A stretch of DNA of 12,379 bases from Limisphaerales bacterium (GTDB lineage Bacteria; Verrucomicrobiota; Verrucomicrobiia; Limisphaerales; PALSA-1396), in contig PLJQ01000298.1 of the NCBI GenBank assembly GCA_003140275.1, positions 2,950 through 15,328 on the forward strand. The letters run 5' to 3'. Positions 1 to 4,816 of the stretch are shown here, in pieces; the stretch's first letter is position 1, and each line of letters begins with the position of its first letter. Below the pieces are notes generated by a model that had not been told where the DNA came from, made no database searches, and was given only the letters and a program-made list of their open reading frames with translations. The translations under genes and the position numbers were made by a program.

Positions 1-71
1 CCGTCAAAGCGCCCGGCCTCCGGTTGAGGAGCAAAGGCTTTGCAACGGCGAGTGGCCGTGAAACGCGCGTT

Positions 72-287
72 TTACGCCGCGTGACAGCACTTGCACTTGC
101 CGCGCGCCATGGTTTGCAAACCTGCCAGAATCAGCAGAACCGAGCCGGCGATTGCGGCGGCCTTGTGGCTAAACACGTCGAACACTGCCAGCAGGCCAAC
201 AACACCCACCAGGGCGATGAACACACCAAGCATTTTGTGACACGGGCAACCGCATTTGCCTTCCGGCTTATTTTCTATCGTTTCCAT
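72..287 (-). CDS. Small cysteine-rich two-helix membrane protein (71 aa)
   Basis: I do not recognise a named family. The frame is open upstream, but the ATG at 287 is chosen because GGAAGGAG lies about 7 nt before it and a good promoter lies further up. The protein has CxCxCH near the N-terminus (C12, C14, C16, H17), two hydrophobic stretches (about residues 20-39 and 44-61) joined by a short polar turn, and CxCCH at the C-terminus (C65, C67, C68, H69). With two membrane passes both ends lie on the same side, so the six cysteines and two histidines could form one metal or redox site; that is inference. Basic residues next to both ends favour the cytoplasmic side. It is transcribed alone, divergently from the DUF2784 gene. 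The gene call is firm; the function is unknown. Confidence 0.75.
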   Translation of the reverse strand: METIENKPEGKCGCPCHKMLGVFIALVGVVGLLAVFDVFSHKAAAIAGSVLLILAGLQTMARGKCKCCHAA

Positions 288-338
288 AGCTGACTCCTTC
301 CATTGTTGTTGAGTGAGTGCTCTAGGTTTCCAAGCGGT

Positions 339-367
339 ATTATTCCAGAAAACAAGGCCGCAGTCAA
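339..367 (-). promoter_or_regulatory. Sigma70-like promoter of the 71-aa membrane protein
   Basis: On the minus strand, TTGACT (362-367) and AATAAT (339-344) are separated by exactly 17 nt, and each hexamer matches consensus at 5 of 6 positions. The expected transcription start near 332 gives a 5' leader of about 45 nt that includes the Shine-Dalgarno sequence at 295-302. Confidence 0.6.
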
Positions 368-488
368 CCGCTACGGGTGTGGGTTTATTCGCTGGAATTT
401 GCGGCGCACGCTTTGACTGTAATTCCGCCCAACACTTTGAAGAACGGTTGCAACAACGAGGCAAATCGTTTCTCGAGAAGCTGCGGGG

Positions 489-542
489 CGGCACGTAAGC
501 CAACGTGCCGGCGGGATGTGTTCTTGTCAGCCGGCACACGTT
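489..542 (+). promoter_or_regulatory. Two mutually exclusive hairpins in the leader of the DUF2784 gene
   Basis: Stem A pairs 489-496 with 503-510 (8 bp, loop AAGCCA). Stem B pairs 505-512 with 530-537 (8 bp) and extends by 3 bp (502-504 with 540-542) across a 2-nt bulge, with a 17-nt loop. Bases 503-510 belong to both stems, so only one can form at a time, as in attenuators and riboswitch-like leaders. No U-tract follows stem B, so it is not an intrinsic terminator. The function is inference. Confidence 0.3.
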
Positions 543-558
543 GCGGCATCGTCGGTTT

Positions 559-981
559 ATGACAAGCCTCCAGCGGTTCCACCTTGTGCTGGCGGATGTG
601 GTGTTGGTGGTTCACGCTGCCTTCGTCGCCTTCGTCATTGTTGGGCTGTTGCTGATTTGGATGGGCTGGCTGCGTCGCTGGGCCTTCGTGCGGAACTTTT
701 GGTTTCGCGCGGCGCACCTTGCGGCCATCGGCGTGGTTGCCGCCGAATCGCTGGCGGGCTTTGTCTGTCCGCTGACCACGTGGGAAGATCGGTTGCGCTT
801 GCTGGCCGGAGGCGAACTACGGTACCAGGAATCCTTCATCGAACATTGGCTGCACCGGGTAATGTTCTTCGATTTCAACGAAAACGTCTTCACGATTATC
901 TATCTCGCTTTTTTCCTGGCCGTGGTCCTCAGCCTTTGGCTGGTGACGCCGCGCCGATCAGGGCGCTTCCGGACGCGGTGA
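559..981 (+). CDS. DUF2784 family inner-membrane protein (140 aa)
   Basis: The protein has three to four hydrophobic helices (about residues 8-35, 48-69 and 108-130) and the family-type motif CPLTTWEDRLR at about residues 70-80. A histidine in the first helix (H19) and the sequence YQESFIEHWLH after the motif also fit DUF2784, an uncharacterised bacterial membrane family of roughly this length. The ATG at 559 is chosen over an in-frame GTG at 505, because the 18 extra residues are basic and unlike the family start and the GTG lies inside a hairpin. No strong Shine-Dalgarno sequence is seen. The gene ends 75 bp before the first palindromic repeat and has no partner on its strand. No function is known for the family; the family call is fairly sure. 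Confidence 0.75.
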   Translation: MTSLQRFHLVLADVVLVVHAAFVAFVIVGLLLIWMGWLRRWAFVRNFWFRAAHLAAIGVVAAESLAGFVCPLTTWEDRLRLLAGGELRYQESFIEHWLHRVMFFDFNENVFTIIYLAFFLAVVLSLWLVTPRRSGRFRTR

Positions 982-1056
982 ACCCGCACACAGTTTTCAA
1001 ACTTCAACAAACACTCGACTCTTTGCTCTCGATCCGTGAAGCGCGTGGCCATGATA

Positions 1057-1086
1057 GGAGCGCGGACAGCCTTGTCCGCGAGTCGG
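1057..1086 (+). repeat. REP-like palindrome 1 (plus orientation)
   Basis: A GGAG head at 1057-1060 is followed by stem CGCGGACA (1061-1068), loop GCCT and TGTCCGCG (1073-1080), then a short AGTCGG tail. It lies in the gap between the DUF2784 gene and the broken nuclease gene. It has no inverted partner nearby, so it is a lone unit. Bases 1054-1080 are identical to 4697-4723, beside the RAYT gene. Confidence 0.85.
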
Positions 1087-1390
1087 GATGTGGTATGCGC
1101 AAACTGAATTTCGGGAGTATGCTCCAGCCATGAAAATCACTTCCCCTCTCTTTGAAGCCTTCCTCAAGTGCGCAACGAAATGTCATCTTCGTTCGCTCGA
1201 CGAAATCGGTTCGGGCAACGAATACGCCGGATGGGTTCGTGCCCAGGACGAATCCTACCAGCGCGAGGCAGCCCGGCGATTGCAGGAAGGAGTGCCGGAG
1301 GCCGAGCGCCTCGTTGCGCCCACCGCCATAGAGAACCTCAAGACCGTTAAATGGCGACTGGCAGTGGATCTCGGGCCCAAACATCAGACA

Positions 1391-1419
1391 GGAGCGCGGA
1401 CGCCATGTCCGCGAGTCGG
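1391..1419 (+). repeat. REP-like palindrome 2 (plus orientation)
   Basis: GGAG head; stem CGCGGAC (1395-1401) with GTCCGCG (1407-1413), 5-nt loop and AGTCGG tail as in palindrome 1. It is the left half of the 73-bp insertion. Confidence 0.85.
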
Positions 1420-1442
1420 AGGCAGGGGACAAGGAGACGCAA

Positions 1443-1463
1443 GGACTCGGCGGTCCGCGCTCC
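1443..1463 (-). repeat. REP-like palindrome 3 (minus orientation)
   Basis: Read on the minus strand it is GGAGCGCGGACCGCCGAGTCC. The inner stem is GGAC/GTCC, with a loop matching that of palindrome 6. It is the right half of the 73-bp insertion, facing palindrome 2. Confidence 0.8.
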
Positions 1464-1694
1464 GAAAAGCTCTTGCAGTCTCGTCTTCACGCCATCGAAC
1501 GCGTGCCGTCGGAAGACCGGGGCAAGTCGGCCCAATTCGTTCCCATCCAGTTCGTCTTCCGCAACAAGCTCACCAAGGACGACCGGTTGCAGATGGCGTT
1601 CGATGCGCTGGTGCTCTCCCAATTGCTCGGACGCAATGTCAGTCTCGGCAAAATCATCCACGGCGACGACCACGCCACGCTCAAGGTGAGGACC

Positions 1695-1733
1695 GGAGCG
1701 CGGACCACCGAGTCCGCGCGAACCTTGGTCACC
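1695..1733 (+). repeat. REP-like palindrome 4, in-frame insertion in the nuclease gene
   Basis: GGAG head; stem CGCGGAC (1699-1705) with GTCCGCG (1712-1718). The unit adds 13 codons (GARTTESARTLVT) between KVRT and SKGLAAEV without shifting the frame. ACC stands just before it (1692-1694) and at its end (1731-1733), which may be a 3-bp target duplication or chance. It is a single unit with no inverted partner. Confidence 0.75.
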
Positions 1734-2247
1734 TCGAAAGGGCTCGCGGCCGAAGTGCGGAAGCGCCTTGAGAAAGTCGCCGCGCTGCTCTCCAACTCTG
1801 AGCCGCCCGACCTCGTGCTGAACCGGCATTGCGCCGAGTGCGAATTCCAGGCCCGCTGCCGGAAGATCGCTGTCGAGAAGGACGACATCAGCCTGCTGGC
1901 CAGCATGAGCGCGATGGAGCGCCAAGTACTCCGCAGCAAAGGCATCTTCACCGTCACCCAACTCTCCTACACGTTTCGTCCCCGTCGCCGGCCCAAGCGG
2001 ATGCGAGACAAACGGGAGAAGTATCACCACTCGCTCAAGGCGCTGGCAATTCGGGAGAAGAAAATCCACATCGTCGGCAGCCCGGAACTCAAGATCGAAG
2101 GCACGCCCGTCTATCTGGATGTCGAGGGCCTGCCCGACCGCGATTTCTACTACCTCATCGGCGTGCGCATCGGCCACGGCGACTCCGCCATCCAGCACAG
2201 CCTGTGGGCGGACACCGTCGAGGACGAGGGAAAGATTTGGCGGGAAT

Positions 2248-3746
2248 AGTGTGGTATCTTCGAAGCTAGACAAATGAAAGGACACCAATGAAACGACACC
2301 GAAAGCGCCGCAGTCCTGAGTTCAAGGCCAGAGTTGCTCTTGAGGCGGTTCGCAGCAGCCGGACGCTCGATGAATTGGCGAGGTACTTTGAAGTGCATCC
2401 GTTTCAAGTCTCGCACTGGAAGAGGCGACTGAAAGAACAAGCGTGCGAAGCGTTCAGCGGACCTGCGGCTCGAAAGGCGATTCGAGAACGATGCTGTCGG
2501 GAGATCAAGCTTTCCCAGCAAACTGCGCGGGACGAGGAGTCGTGGATGATGGATGTGTTACAGGGACGAACATCCGCAGCACGAGTGGCCAATGAACTTG
2601 CGCCGGCACTACCACGCGATGTAACGGAGCGATTGTATTGGTGTGTCTCAAACAAACCGGCCTGTTACCGTACTCGGGCGTTGGCGATGCTGGCCAACAA
2701 AAAGGGGATCAGGAGATCAACCATCTGGCATTTCTTGAGAGTTGGTTCGCATTACGTTGACAGCGTCGCTCGGCATTACCAGGACGAAGGGATCAATTGG
2801 TTCGGCAAGCACAGACGGAAAGGACTGCGGAAACACGAACTGGAGCGATATCAGAAAGAGGTTTTTGCCATACTCCATTCGCCGCCATCGGCCCACGGGA
2901 TCAATCGAACAACGTGGAGAAGGCAGGACATCAGGAAGGTGATGGCGCAGCAGCACTTCGCAATGGGCAAGAACGGCATCGACAAGATCATCCGCAACGC
3001 CGGATACAAATTCTGCAAGGCAAAGGTGTTCTTGACGAGCAACGATCCTGACTACGAACAGAAAGTCCAAGGGATCAAGAATATTTTGGCCGACTTGAAG
3101 GCCGACGAGAAATTCTTTTCCATCGATGAGTTCGGTCCATTTGCCGTGAAGATGCAAGGGGGGAGCAGTTTCATGAAACCGGGGCAAGAGAGAGTTGTGC
3201 CGCAATTCCAGAAGAGTAAGGGTGTCTTGATCGTGACCGCAGCACTGGAATTATCAGAAAACCAAGTCACCCACTTCTATTCGACACAAAAGAACACTGA
3301 CGAGATGCTGAAACTCTTGGAAATCTTGCTCGTCAAGTATCCTGATCAGGCCTGTATCTACATCTCGTGGGACGCGGCTTCTTGGCACGCGTCCAAGAAG
3401 CTTAACATGCGCGTAGATGAAATCAACTCGCCGGAATACCGGGCGCTCCACAAATGTCCTCGCGTGAAGCTAGCTCCGTTACCTTCCCGCGCTCAGTTCT
3501 TGAATGTTATCGAGTCCGTCTTCAGCGGTATGGCCAAGGCCGTCATCCACAACAGTGACTATCAATCTGTCAACGAGGCAATAACTGCGATCGACAGGCA
3601 CTTCGCCGAGCGTAACCAGGAATTCCGAGACAACCCACGACGAGCAGGCGGCAAAATCTGGGGCAAGGAAATTGTCGCGGCAAAATTCAGCGAAGCCAAT
3701 AACTGCAAGGACCCGCGCTACATGCAGCGGAGGTAACGAGGCTAGA
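2248..3746 (+). mobile_element. IS630-type insertion sequence, ends not resolved
   Basis: The nuclease frame is family-like up to GKIWRE and breaks at about 2248, where TA (2248-2249) fits the known TA target preference of IS630 elements. The intact transposase gene occupies 2288-3736. I could not find convincing terminal inverted repeats on either side, and the missing half of the nuclease gene does not reappear to the right, so the right end may have been lost or rearranged. Both coordinates are approximate. Confidence 0.5.
2288..3736 (+). CDS. IS630-type transposase with an IS3 OrfA-like N-terminal helix-turn-helix
   Basis: The start at 2288 has AAAGGA 5 nt upstream. Residues 1-60 resemble IS3/IS911 OrfA (SPEFKARVALEA, then TLDELARYFEVHPFQVSHWK, then AFSG). 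Residues about 85-240 form a second DNA-binding region of IS630 type (RTRALAMLANKKGIRRSTIW, later INRTTW). The DDE domain follows, with candidate catalytic residues D280 (SIDEFGPF), D362 (SWDAASWH) and E409 (FLNVIESVFSG). The last region (DNPRRAGGKIWGKEIV to SEANNCKDPR) is typical of one IS630 subgroup, so the C-terminus appears complete at 482 residues, with no internal stops. It likely catalyses cut-and-paste transposition into TA. What is unusual is the IS3-type N-terminus, which may be a real subgroup feature or a fusion. Confidence 0.88.
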   Translation: MKRHRKRRSPEFKARVALEAVRSSRTLDELARYFEVHPFQVSHWKRRLKEQACEAFSGPAARKAIRERCCREIKLSQQTARDEESWMMDVLQGRTSAARVANELAPALPRDVTERLYWCVSNKPACYRTRALAMLANKKGIRRSTIWHFLRVGSHYVDSVARHYQDEGINWFGKHRRKGLRKHELERYQKEVFAILHSPPSAHGINRTTWRRQDIRKVMAQQHFAMGKNGIDKIIRNAGYKFCKAKVFLTSNDPDYEQKVQGIKNILADLKADEKFFSIDEFGPFAVKMQGGSSFMKPGQERVVPQFQKSKGVLIVTAALELSENQVTHFYSTQKNTDEMLKLLEILLVKYPDQACIYISWDAASWHASKKLNMRVDEINSPEYRALHKCPRVKLAPLPSRAQFLNVIESVFSGMAKAVIHNSDYQSVNEAITAIDRHFAERNQEFRDNPRRAGGKIWGKEIVAAKFSEANNCKDPRYMQRR

Positions 3747-3948
3747 TCTTCCTCCGTTCCGGGGAAAAGGACATTCATGCCTTCGCGGAAAGCTGCTGCG
3801 GGCGCAGGCGACGGACGCAACCCAGCCATCCGGCCGGCTTGCCGACGGATGCAATCTCCGACACCGGTAGTCAGCCGTGATCGATACGACATCGAATCCC
3901 TCCCGCAAAAGCAGCCGAACGGTTTCAAGCCGGCCCTTTTGAACGCCC
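3737..3948. other. Unassigned region between the IS transposase and the RAYT element
   Basis: No gene is supported. The stretch is not the missing half of the nuclease gene in any frame I read. It contains a small inverted repeat (CATCCG 3827-3832 with CGGATG 3846-3851). The minus strand stays open across it, but the codons do not resemble a protein I know. It may be a remnant of an older repeat or of the right end of the IS. Confidence 0.4.
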
Positions 3949-3980
3949 GGAGCGCGGACAGCTTTGTCCGCGTGTCTCGG
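3949..3980 (+). repeat. REP-like palindrome 5 (plus orientation)
   Basis: GGAG head (3949-3952), stem CGCGGACA (3953-3960) with TGTCCGCG (3965-3972), loop GCTT, then a tail ending in CTCGG. It is the left half of paired unit A. Confidence 0.85.
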
Positions 3981-3996
3981 TCCAATGAAGAAACGT

Positions 3997-4019
3997 GCGG
4001 ACTCGGCGGTCCGCGCTCC
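3997..4019 (-). repeat. REP-like palindrome 6 (minus orientation)
   Basis: The plus strand reads GCGGACTCGGCGGTCCGCGC then TCC; stem GCGGAC (3997-4002) with GTCCGC (4009-4014). Its right 20 bases match palindrome 3. It ends one base before the RAYT stop codon and may terminate RAYT transcripts. Confidence 0.85.
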
Positions 4020-4020
4020 G

Positions 4021-4698
4021 TTATGGCTTGGACGGCGGTTTGAGCCGGTTGTATTCGTCGCGGAAACGCGCGCTGCTGAAGGGCCATTGCTCCGGAGTTT
4101 TCACCAAACCCGCTTTCACCGGATTCCATTCGACGTAGTGGACCACTTTCCGGTAATGCGCTTCATCCCGAATGTAGCGATCCCAATAATCGTCCTGCCA
4201 CAGCTTACCGCGTCGCCCAAGAATGCGGTTAATGCGGCGCGCAGTGTAACCCTTCCAGCTTTGCAAAAGTTCGGTCATGGGTTTCTGCCAGATTTCCACG
4301 AGGAGATGGACGTGGTTGGGCATTACGACCCACGCAAGCACGCGGTAATCCTGCACGTCGAAGTGAAGCCAGTTCTCCTCGACGATGCTCGCAGCTTTCG
4401 GGTCACGCAGTTCGCAACTGCCAAGACCGCGATCGAGGTAATCCTCCATTTTCGTACGCCGCTTCAACTCGTCTTTGATGTCGAGCAAAGCCGCCCATTC
4501 GTGCCGGCGGCTGGCGGGCATGGCGTCGGCAAGACGATAGTTGAACATTTGGATGACGCCCGGCATGTCGAAGTGCGGAAGGTAGCCGCGTGAATGCCAG
4601 CCGCGAAAGCCGAGCTTCGCGGCTTCGGGATCGGGCGAAGTGTGCCACTGTCGCTTGTCGCGAATAGTCTCGAAGACATTGCGGCGAGCTGGACTCAT
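4021..4698 (-). CDS. REP-associated tyrosine transposase (RAYT, Y1 HUH family), 225 aa
   Basis: This is a single-strand HUH nuclease of the TnpA-REP type, known to cut and join at REP hairpins. The HUH motif is in VVMPNHVHLLVE (H129 and H131). The segment HYVEWNPVKAGLV aligns with the E. coli RAYT region around its catalytic tyrosine, making Y188 the likely nucleophile. WQDDYWDRYIRDE and the ending EQWPFSSARF are also typical. The N-terminal part (about residues 1-85, including GWHSRGYLPHF) fits a longer RAYT group than the E. coli one. The start at 4698 is the first ATG after a palindrome, with one base between them. No Shine-Dalgarno sequence is visible, so the hairpin may affect translation. 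There are no stops, and all motif residues seen are intact, so the enzyme is probably active. Confidence 0.92.
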   Translation of the reverse strand: MSPARRNVFETIRDKRQWHTSPDPEAAKLGFRGWHSRGYLPHFDMPGVIQMFNYRLADAMPASRRHEWAALLDIKDELKRRTKMEDYLDRGLGSCELRDPKAASIVEENWLHFDVQDYRVLAWVVMPNHVHLLVEIWQKPMTELLQSWKGYTARRINRILGRRGKLWQDDYWDRYIRDEAHYRKVVHYVEWNPVKAGLVKTPEQWPFSSARFRDEYNRLKPPSKP

Positions 4699-4699
4699 A

Positions 4700-4727
4700 G
4701 GAGCGCGGACAGCCTTGTCCGCGCGAA
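4700..4727 (+). repeat. REP-like palindrome 7 (plus orientation), abutting the RAYT start
   Basis: GGAG head (4700-4703), stem CGCGGACA (4704-4711) with TGTCCGCG (4716-4723), loop GCCT. Its head lies one base from the RAYT start codon. Together with adjoining bases it is identical over 27 nt (4697-4723) to palindrome 1. Confidence 0.85.
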
Positions 4728-4782
4728 GATGGAAGCAAAGAGTTGCGGATCAGGCAAGGCTCTCCAGTGGTGCCAAGAAACT

Positions 4783-4806
4783 CGCGGACATGGCTGTCCG
4801 CGCCCC
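4783..4806 (-). repeat. REP-like palindrome 8 (minus orientation)
   Basis: Stem CGCGGACA (4783-4790) with TGTCCGCG (4795-4802), loop TGGC. Read on the minus strand it is GGGGCGCGGACAGCCATGTC and on, so the head is GGGG rather than GGAG. It lies 10 bp beyond the hpnJ stop and may end transcription of the hopanoid unit, although no strong U-tract follows. Confidence 0.8.
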
Positions 4807-4816
4807 TATCGCCGCG

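Larger units (their letters stand above)
288..558. other. Divergent intergenic region, 271 bp
   Basis: No gene is supported here. The left part holds the Shine-Dalgarno sequence and promoter of the minus-strand gene. The right part (489-542) holds the alternative hairpins described separately. Short open frames in this stretch have no family features. Confidence 0.6.
1391..1463. mobile_element. 73-bp paired-palindrome (MITE/BIME-like) insertion inside the nuclease gene
   Basis: The unit begins with GGAGCGCGGAC and ends with GTCCGCGCTCC, so it has 11-bp perfect terminal inverted repeats, each part of its own hairpin (1391-1419 and 1443-1463). Removing exactly 1391-1463 joins codons for HQT to EKLLQSRLHAIERV and restores one open frame through the nuclease gene. 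The length is not a multiple of three, which explains the frameshift. No clear target duplication is visible. The same design occurs at 3949-4019 (71 bp) beside the RAYT gene, the likely source of the enzyme. Confidence 0.8.
1130..2249 (+). pseudogene. Broken TM0106-type RecB-like nuclease gene
   Basis: The reading frame starts at 1130 (MKITSPLFEAFLKCATKC) and runs to about 1390. It then shifts because of a 73-bp repeat insertion and resumes in another frame from 1464 to a stop at 2247-2249. The resumed part has a RecB-like core and a Cys motif, HCAECEFQARC, of the kind seen in Fe-S-containing RecB/Cas4-type nucleases. A short helical linker follows, then the start of an RNase H-like DEDD exonuclease domain (YLDVEGLPDRDFYYLIGV, where D and E are the first catalytic pair). 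Relatives continue for well over a hundred more residues after GKIWRE; here the sequence changes at once into IS sequence, so the rest of the DEDD domain is lost. A second palindrome (1695-1733) adds 13 in-frame codons. With a frameshift and no 3' half it is almost certainly non-functional. The family call is strong, from recognised sequence similarity. Confidence 0.85.
3949..4806. mobile_element. RAYT gene with flanking paired palindromes (REP-type element)
   Basis: Order: paired unit A (3949-4019, 71 bp), RAYT gene (4021-4698, minus), paired unit B (4700-4806, 107 bp). The gene is separated from each unit by one base. Both paired units have plus-oriented left and minus-oriented right palindromes, the same plan as the 73-bp insertion in the nuclease gene. 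This suggests that the RAYT processes these units and that the block may have moved as a whole. It lies 10 bp beyond the hpnJ stop codon. Confidence 0.7.

Noticed and set aside
1..71. Left edge, 71 bp
   Set aside because: I looked for a terminator or a partial gene after the 71-aa gene and saw nothing convincing.
505..558. GTG start at 505 for the DUF2784 gene
   Set aside because: It lies in a hairpin arm and adds 18 basic residues before the family-like start; ATG 559 fits better.
1347..2288. 313-codon open frame on the minus strand opposite the nuclease remnant
   Set aside because: It is antisense to clear RecB-like and DEDD sequence and reads across the inserted palindromes; no protein family is seen.
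2261..3746. 10-bp near-direct repeat flanking the transposase gene (CGAAGCTAGA 2261-2270, CGAGGCTAGA 3737-3746)
   Set aside because: It has one mismatch and is too long for an IS630 target duplication (TA). It could be chance or an internal element feature, so it is not used to set the ends.
3479..4129. 216-codon open frame on the minus strand across the IS end, the unassigned gap and the RAYT 3' end
   Set aside because: It spans three unrelated segments and a palindrome pair and has no domain. It is an effect of GC-rich sequence with few stops.
1391..4806. CRISPR array
   Set aside because: The palindromes are irregularly spaced, occur in both orientations and lie in or beside genes; there are no regular spacers and no cas genes.
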